Of a stretch of 64,000 nucleotides of DNA, positions 1 through 11,829 are shown piece by piece; the first letter of the stretch is position 1, and every line of letters starts with the position of its first letter. The notes beneath the pieces were generated by a model that was not told where the DNA came from, did not search any database, and saw only the letters and a list, made by a program, of their open reading frames with translations. A program made the position numbers and the translations under genes. The stretch is taken from assembly GCA_036898135.1 (NCBI GenBank), contig CM072515.1:51412034-51476033 (forward strand). Reading direction: 5' to 3'. Source of the DNA: Oncomelania hupensis (taxonomy: Eukaryota; Mollusca; Gastropoda; Littorinimorpha; Pomatiopsidae).

Positions 1-75
1 TAGGCGTTTATATACCACGCCCTCAAATTTGTTCACAATGACAGTGTTGAATTTATGGTCCTGAACAGTGAATTA

Positions 76-3000
76 CTAGTAGTATTTAATTTGTGCAGCC
101 AAATCATGAATGTTCTTTGACTTAAACTCCTGAAGGGACTTGTATTTGTAGTATGCACTCTTCCGTTGTTTGTAGTCTGTCTGGCTGTATTTTCTTTCTA
201 GTATTTTTCCTGACCTTGATTTGTTCACCAGCAGTGCTTCAGGTGTGCCTCCGTCTTCATGTTGATCCTCCAAAGTAGTAATGCTACTTGTACTAGTTGT
301 AGAATGTCCAAGCAAAGCCATCTGTTCGATCAGTCTTTCCAGGTCCTGAAGAAAGAAAAGCACAAACTCCATATAATTATAAGGACAATATAATTATTTG
401 AGGTTTGAAGAAACATATCAAAAGTCTACGTCATTAATTCCGATTTACGTGTGTTTGTAGGAAAGATGGGGAGACGAGGAGAGAGAGAGAGAAAGAGAGA
501 GGGGGGGGAAGGAAGGGATAGTAGCTGTGTGTAAAATATCCTGTATTTATTTCGTTAGGTACAAACATTAATATAGACTAAAAGGGCAAAGCCAATAATT
601 CACATGCCCCTTAGTGAACTTATTCACAATATCCTACATGAAAGTGAGTACCTAGTATGGATTTAGTTTGTGAAAAAAGAAAAAAATAAGAAACAAACCG
701 GCTGTATTAAACCATTTCTTATGCCTACCAAAAATGCAGAGTTTGAAACAAGGCTACTATTCATGAAGTCATTGTGAGAATAACAGGTTAATTCACCCAT
801 GCCCGCCTACTCAACAGCGTGAGGTGGTCATTGTTATACAATCATTGCGAGCTACACAATACTTCATAACAAATTTGACGTAATAGTAGGCTATGCTGGC
901 TGTGCAATTTTAACATAATTACCGAGCAGTGATGACTGTTTTTTAATCAAGAGAAAGGCCATAACTGTTACTTTGAAAATGAATGCCCTTTGGAAATGTT
1001 TGCCATGAGCTACCCTGGAGAGGTATGTGTGTGCGTGTGTGTTTGTACTTTTGAATATGTCAGCAGTATTGTGAGGTGATTGAAATAAATACATAGAAGA
1101 CATAGTGGTGAACTCCGCCAGTGGTTTGTGAGGTCTTCATTGCAATGTCATAGGAAAATGTACCTCATAAAACTGTCCACCTCTCAATCCCGTTAGAGAT
1201 ACCAACCTCATATATGTACATCAACGCAGCTGATTTTGAAGTGTCTGTAATACTTTGCTCTTCACATGATCAAGCAATCATATCAAACTACATATCGGTT
1301 GGTTAGGAAGAAAAAAAGATATTGACGTGTGTAAATAAAAAACAATGAAAATATTTTTATTAAAGAAATTCCAATGCAAAATAAAAACATCAATATTGCA
1401 TGCAACGGACCAACCAACAGACCGATATTAAATGTATGCTCTTTAAAAATGTATGCCCTGTGCTACCCTTGCGTGGTATGTGTGTGCATATAGTAAGTAT
1501 GCCAGCGGTATTGTGAGGTGATATAAATACATGCATAGGACACTAGAGAATTTGGCAAGGGGGGTTTGAGATAGGTGCTGTGAGGTCATATGAAAATGTA
1601 TCCCACAAAACCGAGTCTTCCACACAACCTCATAGTGCTATGTACATAAGTCTTAGAGTTGGCCGGTGGTTTACTGTACGTCCACTTCACATACACACTC
1701 CATCGACACCTCACAGTGCAAAACTTGGAAGCTGATGGACAAGCATGCATTGGATTTGGATTAAAAAAACGAGTATTTGTAATTAATCAATTGTTATGTT
1801 TTATTGTATTAAGATTACTTGAAATCTATATGATTAATTTGTAATAATAATTATTATTAAATTTATTTAAAATTATTTTATACACGTTATGTCTTAGTTC
1901 AATACATTTATAAAATAACATGCAGTGACCAAGAATTGCTGAAAATTAACAAGCATACTCTTTGCTACGTACTATATAAAATGTAATAAGCGTATTTTCA
2001 TAAAATGGCGTATGCCTGTAATTATTCACCCCGCCTGTATACATAGGTTTCACTCTGTCTCTCTGTCTGTCTGTGTGTGTGTGTGTGTGTGCCCAGCAAT
2101 ATCTCTGGTAATTACAATCCCGCTGAATTCAAACTTAGCATACAGGTTTCCTTCAATGACTGGTATTGCTCGATGGAGCTAATTCTTCAAGTCCCAGGAA
2201 TGTGTGCAATAAAAAACGGGGTGGATTGACTAAAAGCATGGCGATGTACGGAAAGTGATGGGTTTTTTGGTGTGGAGTGTGAGTGTATAATGGTCACGTT
2301 AGTGTCCTGCACCTGTTAATAATTAACATCTTTAACATAACTTAGGTACACTTTTAATAACAAAGGTCAAGAGATATGTGTAAGTAATGGTGAAAGAATG
2401 TGTATAACATTCTAGCGCGTATGTTGGTATAGATCGCAGCACGAGCTCTACCAGGCTGAATAAAAACGCTATATATGTCAAATTAGATTATATTACTTCA
2501 TTATCTTTTGATCCCCATAACTTCTCGCTCTATTCACGTCATTTTAAAGTCATCTTAAAATGAACATGAAAGCAAATGGCGAGCGTTGCGGTCGAGTGGT
2601 AAAACGCGAGACTAACTTTCCTTGTCCATAGGCTAGAATCCAATGGTTACTGACGGGTGTGGGATCGATCCAGCATGGCGTTATGTTTTTTCGAATATTA
2701 ATTTCTTTCGACTCGGGCAACGTCTCGGGGGTTTTCTCCGGGTACTTCGGTTTGCTCACCCAGCAAAATAAAAATAAAAAACACAACTAATATTAGGTAG
2801 GTTGAATTTGGGTGCGCCACAGGTTGCAATGACACCTTAACCAGGGGAGACGGCCCAGAATTTCCCGATAAAAAGGGACAATAAAATGGGAAAAAATGCT
2901 CACGTCAGAAATGAAAATGACAATCCCGCAAAGGGGAGAGGGGAAAGGGGAAACTAGCTGACAATGTGACACTAGTCAATGATGATTCTCCTACTTAAGT

Positions 3001-6000
3001 TGATATTCTGCAGACTGCTTGACTAAAATTATTCCAATATTTGGAAGATCTACAATACAAAGCATGGAGATGAGGTGCTACAGAAGACCTCAGGCCATTT
3101 CCTATACTCAGCACATCACCAACAACAGACCCACAGACCATCACACTTCCATTGGACAACATGATGACATGCTCACAGTGGTGAAGAAACGGAAACTCCG
3201 ATGGTATGGCCACGTCACCAGAGCATCAGGCCTCGCAAAAACCATCCTACAAGGCACGGTGCAAGAAGGCAGAAGAAGAGGGAGACAGAAAAAGAGGTGG
3301 GAGGACAGCATTCGAGATTGGACTGGTTTGACACTGATCGAAGCCATGAGGGTTGCTGAGAACAGAGAAAGATGGAGTACGCTGGTTAAACGATCATCTG
3401 TGCTGCCCCAACGACCTTTGAGTTGCGGGATAGGATAGGGTAGGGACAGTATTAAAAAATAACTGTGTAACTCTATACATTTTCTGAAAAATTAGTACAT
3501 TTTCTAAACAAATAAAAGGACATTTTAAAAATATTTTTACTAGTATTTTTTTTATTTTTATGTTTTAATTTTGTTAGTTATTTTTTAGTTACTTAAATAT
3601 TAATCTACTTACCTGATTTATTGTTTGCAGGACACTTGGCTAATGCAGCCATTAGCTGCCCTCTTCCATAGTGACGGTAGAGAAGCCTTTTTTTCAAATC
3701 CATTGGTGCAACTGGAAAATATAGAGAAAAAACATATGTGATAGTAGTTTATAATTAGAACCTCAGCTTCATAAATTAATTTAATGCATCCAATTGAGAG
3801 TAACAGCAGAAGACTGTGCTACCCTAAGCAGAACATGTTTAAAGCTGCAAGGCGTCCAGTGCGGTAGCAATGGAGTTCGCATGTGTAAAATAATGTTTGC
3901 TTTCAGTTATGTTCTTGTGAATGGCATAATTAGGTGTTACAAACAAGCGTCTTTCTCGCTGTTCCTTTTGACTATTTTAGCCTCTACTAGCGAGGCACCT
4001 CCACTTATCAACCAGGCTGGGTCGATGGCTGTGGCGTGCGAATACGATTCCAGGTCTCGTGGTCAGCGGTGGCAGTACAGAAGTTGAAACCGCGGCAGTC
4101 GTCGTCTCAGCTTGCGCAGGGGCGCTTTCTGCTCCGTCGGAGGACTTGTCCGCAGTTCTTGCCATTCTCTGAAATCGAGACGATCGGGAGCCCAAAGATG
4201 GTGCAGCTCTGCTTCTTGCAGAAATTAATTCCAGGAGACGTTCAGACGCGCGGACACTGCGGCGTGCCGATAGGAGGAGGATGCACCGTCCTGTGGGTGG
4301 CAGTCCAGAAGTTGAAGCCACCGCAGCTGTCCGCGAGAGATTCCGACACGACTCTCCACTTCACACTACAACTTTCATCTTCTCTATTGTTGGGCTCCTC
4401 TGGCCGGGCGGCGGTTGCTCTGCGTGGAAGGGCCCTCCTCGTTCCGTCTCCGTCTCCGTCTGCCCGGCCTCTGGCTGCCCATTACCTTTTTTTAACTATT
4501 GGGCGACGTGGAGTTCCCTGTGGAGAGTGGCGACCTCCGGACAACAGGTGTTTTCACCGCCAGCGGCATTCTGCGTTTTGCCTACCCTCCTTCACGTGGC
4601 CTCTACTTGGTCATCTTCTTGCGGCTCCATCGGCCCATTCTTCTACGGCCTCCTCGGCACCTTTCGTCCGGCCTTTCCGTGGCGTCCTGTTTGGCACCCT
4701 TACAGTCATTTTCGCAGCTGCTTCGTGCGCTCCAGACCCCATGCATTCGCACTTCACTTTCCGTCCTGATTCATCGTGCCTTCATTATCTGAATGTCGCA
4801 GCTCGCTTTTGAAGTCACCATCCTACCGCAACACGTCTTCTTACATCATACTGCCTTCACTCATCCAGTCCCCTATACGCTCCGTTTCCGGGAACGGTAA
4901 TCTACTTAACGCAACGCACCTCCACTCACTGCCGCAATGACCCGACAGCAGGCGCAACATCATGCCAGTCTCTCACATGCCTCACAAACTGTTGGTGTTG
5001 GTTGTTGAATATACTATGCAGCAAATACATTATTTTGAGTGTCTACCTATTGTAGGCCTGTCAATATTGGTTTGTAATTACATACCCCAGGTATGCTACT
5101 ACTATTGATAAAGTCAGAAATACAGTGATAATAATGATGGTGGTAATGCTCTAAAAAATAACACAAGACATGCTTACAAAAATATGCATAACACAGTAGA
5201 ATACTTATCTCATTGACTCCAATCAATGTATACATCCAATGAATAATACACGAGTAAAACTCACAACACTTATGACGATCTTCTAATGTATACGTGATTG
5301 CTTTGCCTCTGAATGTTCTAAAACTTTGTTTGATTAAAAGAAATGTTCAACAGATTTATATCTAAGTCTTCAAACTTTGTGGCTTCAATATTTGGGTCCC
5401 AAATATACTCAGACCACTCAGCATTAGAACCTACCACGTCAATCAAAAAATCGATCAACATTTTACAATTAAAGTCCGTAGATAAGAGCACCACACTCAT
5501 AAATATCACTCTTATTATCAACATTTAAGTACTGAAGTCCTGAGCATGATATATCGCTAATTCGTCTAATAAATCTGTAAAACCATCAACACTATCACTG
5601 TCAAAGTCCGCCATTACGATCGCGAAAATGTGCGACAAATATCCATTCATAAATCGAAAGAAATAGATCTAGAACGCTGATGCAAATCAAACATGTTCAG
5701 ATGACACCTTACCTCTTTCTAACTCCAAAGTGACAGAAACCGACTGCAGATTCATCATACATTGTAGGCTGTAGACTCACGACTGTAGATTTGCCATAGC
5801 TGCCATCTAGTATAGATGCATGCAGAGCATTTCTGAAAGAAAAATAATAGAAATGTGTGCTATAACACAGCAAAATCTGTGGAAAGCAAAAGTATTTTTT
5901 TCTTCTTCATTCTTGCTCTTTCAAAACTGTTTGCTGACTGCCTGTAAACTTCATATAGTACCTTGTAAACTGAAAGAATGAAGTAAAAAAAAAAAAAAAG

Positions 6001-6338
6001 AAAAACAACAACAGAAATAAATATATTTATTACTAAAGATATGTAAGGGTGAATCAAAGGTGCATGATGCTCGCCAATGGCGAAATAGGTCACATTTGGT
6101 GATTCCGTGTTGTGTTGTGTGGTGGCTTTGTGTACCTTACAGATACAAAGGTATCATGAAAATGTCCATGGTAAGAAATTACTCAATCTAGATCTACCTA
6201 TATCTACAAATGAATCAACCAACTGATTATGGCTGCTCAACCCAAGAAGAAGAAGCAAATTACATTTTCAACACATACCTGAAGTATGGGTTCCGGCAAT
6301 GAAAAATCTTGAAAAGACGCTCGGTTGCGCATGCGCAT
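76..6338 (-). CDS. putative spliced gene of unknown function, 109 aa minimal model
   Basis: The minimal model joins two exons. The start exon 6338-6279 opens with ATG, encodes 20 residues beginning MRMRNRASFQ and ends in phase 0 at CTTCAG/GTATGT. The last exon, 345-76, follows a strong acceptor (ttttctttcttcag) and encodes 89 residues beginning DLERLIEQMALLG, rich in Lys, Tyr and Ser, then a stop. Both are phase 0, giving 109 aa. Two exon-like blocks lie between them (5832-5713, 3711-3613), both multiples of three, but both hit stops when read in phase 0. I recognise no domain. The NRF-1 palindrome over the start codon and a nearby CCAAT box support a real promoter. The introns are full of repeats. 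It could equally be a noncoding RNA, or a longer gene with exons I have missed. No RNA evidence is available, so confidence is modest. Confidence 0.3.
1000..1660. repeat. two copies of a short dispersed repeat (third copy at 6430-6640)
   Basis: Copies lie at about 1000-1220 and 1470-1660, each starting in a (GT)n-rich stretch. Shared blocks are 'ttgtgaggtg', 'ataaatacat', 'gaggtcat(a)ggaaaatgta', 'acctcataaaa' and 'caacctcat'. The gtgaggt / acctca elements are mutually inverted within each copy, so it may fold. No coding capacity and no clear ends were seen. Confidence 0.55.
1681..2540. other. intergenic or intronic AT-rich DNA, no feature recognised
   Basis: Only a short (GT)n run at about 2070-2090 stands out. 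There is no convincing exon, RNA or transposon signature on either strand. Confidence 0.4.
2541..2935 (+). mobile_element. SINE with tRNA-like head and a central core
   Basis: From 2578 an A-box-like GCGGTCGAGTGGTAAAAC is followed by a B-box-like GGCTAGAATCC, as in tRNA-derived SINE heads. It continues into a core with ACGTCTCGGGGGTTTTCTCC and GGGTACTTCGG, resembling a central domain (Nin-DC-like) shared by several invertebrate SINEs. A second, reverse-oriented copy lies at 8325-8690, which shows it is a repeat. Confidence 0.65.
3044..3437 (+). mobile_element. LINE 3' fragment, (GGATA)n family copy 1
   Basis: The translation matches the C-terminal end of the 15877-17739 LINE (LRWYGHVTRASGLAKTIL, then a basic RRRGRQKKRWED stretch). 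It is open to a stop next to the tail ggataggatagggtaggg. It is severely 5'-truncated and starts at the equivalent of the EAWTLTADLQ region, with a small internal deletion. No enzyme activity is possible. Confidence 0.85.
3613..3711 (-). other. exon-like block (99 nt) in the putative 76-6338 gene
   Basis: On the minus strand, tctctatattttccag precedes position 3711 and GTAAGTAG follows position 3613, both near-consensus splice sites. One frame is open throughout (contains MDLKKRLLYRHYGRGQLMA, entering with one carried base). A second frame is open until a TAA ten bases before the donor. Neither open frame joins in phase to the last exon at 345-76. The block could be a poison exon, an alternative first coding exon, or part of a noncoding transcript. 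Confidence 0.35.
4040..5045. repeat. GC- and CpG-rich block, probably a retroelement or LTR fragment
   Basis: This is the only strongly GC- and CpG-rich stretch in the left part of the window. It has an internal repeat (ggtggcagtacagaagttga near 4067 and a near-identical copy near 4295). Long frames are open on both strands, as expected from GC content alone. The right end (ttgttgaatatactatgcag... cattattttgagtgtctacc) has the look of an LTR R/U5 region. No gag or pol motif is visible. Confidence 0.3.
5046..5712. other. intronic AT-rich DNA, no feature recognised
   Basis: It lies between the GC-rich block and the 5713-5832 exon-like block. Short frames only, with no repeat shared elsewhere in the window that I can see. 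Confidence 0.35.
5713..5832 (-). other. exon-like block (120 nt) in the putative 76-6338 gene
   Basis: It is bounded on the minus strand by acceptor ttctttcag and donor GTAAGG. One frame is open end to end (starts NALHASILDGSYGKSTVV); the frame continuing from the ATG of 6338 meets TGA. The open frame also reads back in phase through 6279-6338 in another frame (RLFKIFHCRNPYF), so an alternative upstream start cannot be excluded. Confidence 0.35.
6326..6337. promoter_or_regulatory. NRF-1-type palindrome TGCGCATGCGCA at a promoter
   Basis: A perfect 12-bp match to the NRF-1 (Ewg-type) binding palindrome sits over the start codon of the putative minus-strand gene. A CCAAT pentamer lies at 6357-6361. 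There is no TATA box. This arrangement is typical of housekeeping promoters. Binding is inferred from sequence only. Confidence 0.45.
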
Positions 6339-6429
6339 CGCCTGATAATTTCAGAGCCAATCAAAAAAGCGGCAATTTTAGAGAGAGAGGCAGGGTCAAA
6401 ACTGAAAAGTACACACAGGCTCCCAGCAA

Positions 6430-6640
6430 AAATCCGTGTGTGTGTGTGTAGGTGGTCGCTCTCCAACGGTTTTGTGAGGTGGTTGAGATAAATGTATAGG
6501 CGATATACTTGGTAGCTCAGCACGCGGTTTCTGAGGTCAGCACTGTGAGGTCACGGGAAAATGTACCTCATAAAATTTTGTACCTCAGAAGCCCGTCAGA
6601 AAGTCTTACACACAACCTCATAACCTACGGTACGTAGACG

Positions 6641-6671
<31 letters not shown>

Positions 6672-6680
6672 ACACACACA
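6430..6680. repeat. third copy of the gtgaggt/acctca repeat, then (CA)n
   Basis: It contains the same ordered blocks as 1000-1660 (ttttgtgaggtggttgagataaa, gaggtcacgggaaaatgta, acctcataaaa, acaacctcataa). A (CA)n run covers about 6642-6680. Confidence 0.55.
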
Positions 6681-7137
6681 GCGATCTTCCAAAAAAAGAA
6701 AATAGTTATAAATGTAAATTCTAAATAAATAAATTTAACAAAACACCCACAATTTTAAAAAAAACATAAAATTAAAACAAATCAATTAACTGAATTTAAT
6801 GACAAACACAAGAAAATATCGAACACGCACATACAGAATACATTTATTTAAAATAATATAGTTTTTAAACGTCAGTCGGGCACCGAGCCGTGTACTAATC
6901 GAACACCAAATGAAAATAAAATCGACTGACCTATCAACTACGTGGCGGTCCCGACTTAAAAAAAATAATAGTTTGGTGTAATTGTAAGATAATGAGTTTA
7001 CACATAAGAAAGCAGAAAGAAATCACAAAATCTATTCCTAAAAAAAATGGGTGTCTCCTTTGGTCACCCAGAATTTTTCAGACACCCATTGCCCGCACAA
7101 AAAGCAAGGTCGGTCACCCATTTTAAGGCTTTTGTGT

Positions 7138-7139
<2 letters not shown>

Positions 7140-7171
<32 letters not shown>

Positions 7172-7629
7172 ACACCCACACACCCACATACTTGCAATAC
7201 ATCAGAAATGGGTTGATTTAAGAATGTAGGAATCGGAAAGTCATTTTTTGATGGAAAAGGGTTAGGGCAAGGGTTAGTTGCAGCGCTGCAACTAGCCCTT
7301 ACCCTAACCCTTCTCTAGAAAGTTGACCTAAATCGTCTCTTATAGGCGACGAAATAGGTCGAATTTTGCTTCAAACTTTTCCAAAAATTCACTGTATTTT
7401 CTCCGTCCCGGATAGTGCACTCCTATGTACTTAAAACACTCTTATGCACTACAACTGCACTCCCTTGCACTAAAAGAGCACTCCCTCGCACTTAGAAAAA
7501 AGTGGGTTCCTGGAAAAAAGTGGGTTCCAAGCAAATAAACCCATTTGTTACTAGAAAAGACAAGGTCTGCTACCCATTTGTGCGTTTTTGTACGTTCCCA
7601 CACACACACATCCACCCACACACACACAC

Positions 7630-7674
<45 letters not shown>

Positions 7675-7680
7675 GCACCC
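7140..7680. repeat. two (CA)n microsatellites with related flanks
   Basis: (CA)n tracts lie at about 7140-7190 and 7597-7674. Each is preceded by related sequence (aaggtc...cacccattt...ttttgtgtacg / caaggtctgctacccatttgtgcgtttttgtacg), so the two loci are duplicates. Frames across them are low-complexity artefacts. Confidence 0.7.
7258..7311. repeat. 54-bp near-perfect palindrome built of telomere-like units
   Basis: AGGGTTAGGGCAAGGGTTAG runs into TTGCAGC, followed directly by its reverse complement with two mismatches. There is no spacer, so it would extrude as a cruciform or hairpin. The arms hold (T)TAGGG-like units. Confidence 0.8.
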
Positions 7681-7799
7681 TTTTTCTCCTTGCTCCTACT
7701 CCTGTGTAGCCGATCCCTAAAGCTTACTCATACTTTATAGGACACGGACGACTGTGACTCGCAGTTAAGTGTCACAGAGTTGCATACAGCGTAGCTGAG

Positions 7800-8165
7800 A
7801 GTAGGCGAGGACTCAGACAGACTGTATGGCAAAGTGGCCCAGTAATAACATGCTCGCCTGGCGTCCCAGAGGAGCAGGCTTCGGATCTCGATACTAATAG
7901 GAAACCTTTCTGACAGGAATCGACTTTTTGCTTGGCAATGTCTCTTTATGTGGTGTTTCACCTCAGCGGCACCGTACAGAACCCAGTCAGACTGTCAAAA
8001 GAGCAGGTAGAAGGCTCAATTAAACACAGATCGATAAGGGATGGCTCAGTTGTCTGCGGCGTTTGACCACGCGCTTGATGCAGCAAGTTGGCGTTTAGGG
8101 CGGTGGGAGTTCCAGTCTGATTTCGGTCAGCGCCTTAGGTGGTAAGTGCGCTATAAATAGACAAT
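7800..8165 (+). mobile_element. tRNA-like segment plus 3' part of a GCGCCTT SINE
   Basis: 7825-7900 has A-box-like TGGCAAAGTGGCCCAGTA and B-box-like GCTTCGGATCTCG. 8040-8160 matches the 3' half of the SINE at 11830-12110 (gctcagttgtctg, ggcg, tttcggtcagcgccttagg, gcgctataaa). The two may be separate insertions. Confidence 0.5.
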
Positions 8166-8324
8166 TACGAATTTACTTGTTGGTTTAACATAGTTGCTTT
8201 TATGTTTAGTGTTGTTACATAGTTGATTAGGGCCCCCAAAATATGTCTGTATACGGTAACATAGGAAACCAAAAAAAAGGTCGGTAGGTCGGCTTAATTC
8301 TTTAAATTTTTTTAAATTTATTTA

Positions 8325-8690
8325 TTTTTATGCTTTATTGTCCCTTTTTATCGGGAAATTCTGGGCCGCCTCCCCTGGGGAAGGCGTAGTTGCAGCCTGG
8401 GGCGCGCCCAAACCATACCTACCTAACATTAGTTGTGTCTTTTTTCAAATTTTTCAAATTTTGCTGGGGGAGCAAACCGGAGTACCCGGAGAAAACCCCC
8501 GAGACGTTGCCCGAGTCGAAAGTAAATAATATTCGGAGAAACATAACGTCCAGATGCTGGCTCGATCCCACACCTGTGAGGCGCCATTTGCTTCTGGCCT
8601 GCGGACAAGGCAAGTTAGTCCCGCCTTAGCCCACTTGGCCGCAACGCTCGCTTTTAAAACATTTTGCACTTCGGGTGCGATTTTTGTTGG
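8325..8690 (-). mobile_element. SINE, reverse copy of the 2541-2935 element
   Basis: It shares ttgtcccttttTatcgggaaatt, ggggagcaaaccggagtac, cggagaaaacccccgagacg, gctcgatcccacacctgtg and gcaacgctcg with the 2541-2935 copy, in the opposite orientation. The tRNA-like head is at the right end. Confidence 0.65.
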
Positions 8691-8769
8691 CTTTTTAAAA
8701 ATTTGTTTCCAGATGATCCCAAAAAAATTTAGGGTCGACCCAAATAATTAGGGTCGGTCGGGACACCGT

Positions 8770-10060
8770 ACACAGACATATAGTCACAATGCTGTCAAAA
8801 TTAGAATATCCCAGTAGTTGATAACTACAATTAATGAGCTGGGGAAACCCACCAAGGATATTCATGGTATTCTTCCGGCACTGTCTCCATCAGTGATAAA
8901 TTTATCCAAACAGTCTTTCCTCCTTTGTGAAACATCTCAGTAACTCGTCCGTGCGAAATCCCAGACTTCGAGAGAGACCGATGTCTTGTTTGCTACTTCC
9001 GCTTTAACCAGAATCCTTTAGTACAATCCCAGATTTCCGAAGACCGGAAAACAATCAGCAGACCACACATTCAGCTCACACTGAATATCGACAGACTGCT
9101 AAATTCTTTGCCCGAAACAAGCGCAGACCTGATCGCATCTCTGACATTCAGTATGGCTGACGATTTGTTACTGAACTGATCTTCTAGGGTTGGTTATCGA
9201 GAAATCCGAGATGGGGGCGGAGGAGAGCCCCTGAACCCATTGTTTGCTGATCGCCGACGTCCAAACTCTAGAACTGCTCGGCACCGATATCAAACTTCTA
9301 GAGAACCGGAGGTCGTCTTGTAGCCCTGATTGATCAACGACTGGAGAAACATGATGATCGTTTTCATCGTTGAATAATTATACCAGCTTTGTCCCGGTGG
9401 GAAAGTTGTACGCCTAGAGTGCCAATGGGTACTGGTTCGGATCCATAGATAATTATTTTGGCAGGAAACGTTTTCTTACCAGATCTAACATTGTGTCGGC
9501 CTGTGCTCTAAATCACCGTTCTTCTTTTCTACCTCCTTCTTCTTTCCCTTGTTGTTTTGCACATTGAGTATCAAATTTAAAAAAAAAAACTGGAGAAAAA
9601 TAGGGTTTTCGGTTTTAAATAGCGAGATTACCCCCATTATATAAGCTCAGCCCGTAGTTGACCGTATAATTACTTTTCGCTCCGATATTGTCAGTGTAGT
9701 CTTAGCTCTATTGTTTCAAGTCGGAACAAGCATCTACTCTTACCTGCACATTTGCATACATGATTGAGTTCAGCGAACTGAAGTTTTGAGTGCAAAACCG
9801 AAACCTGGTGCTTTCAGTTCAATGAGCAACCCCCTCATCGTGATCATGATCGCCACCCTTCTTCTTTTTGTCCGCCTCCTGCTCCTTCTATTTTCGGCTT
9901 TTAAAATATACCTGTAAGTGTAAGAGATGCTGGTGAGCTTCTGGAGCGCTTTCTTGGCGAAAGCACGACGGCCGCAGCACAAGCAAAGGGAGCCAGTGAG
10001 AAAAGTGTTGATAACGGTGAATCATTCCAAACCTGTACATTTCAAAAATCATCTCTGTAA
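8770..10060. other. no recognisable feature
   Basis: Mixed-composition intergenic DNA. A degenerate tRNA-like stretch sits at 9385-9480 (B-box-like ggttcggatcc). No gene is supported. Confidence 0.35.
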
Positions 10061-10081
10061 CAGGAATGATTTGCAAAAATC

Positions 10082-10507
10082 ATCTCTGTAACAACCCCCG
10101 TTGGGGTGCCGGGGGTTTCAGTATAAATAGTATCCCCACTTTCTGGAAATTTAGTGCTTTAAATTCCCACTGTCGCTGTCTTTCTCATTTACTCTTTCCC
10201 ATTCCTGCTGGGTGGTCACTAGGGCTTCCTATGATGTTATTATTTAGCAATATAGGCATTTTATATGTATATGTTTTGTTAATAATTTATAATGATGTTT
10301 GTATTCTATTTTGTTTTTTGTAACTGGGGGTTCGAGTAGTTGGGGTAAAGCCTCAGCCGTCCCCTGCGTGGGATGTCCTTATTGTAAAGTGACTGGCCGG
10401 TAAAGGGCATTCAATTTTCCCCCTAGGGTTGTTTCAGCAGATCTTTTATGCGGATCGGGGGTTGTCCGGTCCTGATTTGGCTTGGAAGAGTCCGCTGGAC
10501 CTAAAGC

Positions 10508-10538
<31 letters not shown>

Positions 10539-10545
10539 TCTGTAA
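10082..10545 (+). mobile_element. LINE-like 3' end with (CAAT)n tail
   Basis: A noncoding block ends in a GC-rich stretch (actgggggttcgagtagttg ... gtccgctggacctaaagcaa) and then a short tandem tail (CAAT)7. This looks like the 3' UTR and tail of a CR1/L2-type LINE. No ORF is retained, so family assignment is by appearance only. Confidence 0.45.
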
Positions 10546-11024
10546 CATCTCAATAAACACCATAGCTGCGTGGCACACTCTATACTACTGCACGAAAACT
10601 TAATATAATGACAATGAGAGAATGATGACGAACTTCTCATTACTCAAATGCTGTCAAAGTGCGTCAGCCACCATCTTGTTCCTGTTAGTTTTGGTCATTT
10701 ATTCTCGTCAATTCCGACAAAGCCTTTCTCTGCTGATGCCACACTAGCAAGGTACCAGAGAGTATGAGATCCCCTGAGCTTGCTCTTAGAAGCCAACAAG
10801 CGAGCAGCTCTCTACGAGCGAAGAGGACATTTCTTGGCAGGTTGGATAAGGAAAGCGGAGGAAGAGGTAGGGGATGGTGGTGGTAGTGTTATACCTATGT
10901 ACCTATCGCTCTGTAACCACAGTTAGGACTTAGGTATATAGAGCTATGTAAACATTCAAGATTCAACATTGAAGTGCGATGGGGACATTTAGTTTTGTGA
11001 GATTTATCGTCCGTTATTGAACAT

Positions 11025-11335
<311 letters not shown>

Positions 11336-11829
11336 GTCATTTGGCAGACACTTGGCATATGTTGATGCAAAAGCACCTTGACCGCTGTTGGAAAAGACAT
11401 GAACACCCTGAATAACCAGCATGGACAACAGGAATAACGGCCAGACATAACACAGCATCCTCGTTGTCAAGTCACGTCCGCAATAACATTCGCTTGATTG
11501 AATTTGGCAAGTCGGCAGTCATTCCCTGTACAACTAGCAGAAACCATGTCAATTTTGTTTATGACTGATTTTGACATAGTTATAATTATATAGCTTTTGT
11601 TAGTTTTAGTTTTAAGCTACATTATTATTTTGATTATTTCTGTAGTAGCGAGCAGTATGGAAGACACCACCATTCATTCATTTGTGTTGTATTTCCCCCT
11701 CGTTTTGCGGCGCGTTGGAATTATCCAAATTAGAAGTAGAGCGTGCGACAGATTTGAATTTTTCTAGCTGTCGCGAAGAAAAAGTAAGGGAGATAAAACG
11801 TAACAGACTAAAAATGCCAGGAACTGTGA

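Noticed and set aside
4036..4812. 258-codon plus-strand frame and 114-codon minus-strand frame in the GC-rich block
   Set aside because: Both strands are open because stop codons are rare in GC-rich DNA. No domain, and the amino-acid composition is that of translated noncoding DNA.
9822..9913. Possible first exon encoding a hydrophobic leader (MSNPLIVIMIATLLLFVRLL) before GTAAGTG
   Set aside because: Looks like a signal anchor followed by a donor site, but no second exon or promoter is visible; may be chance.
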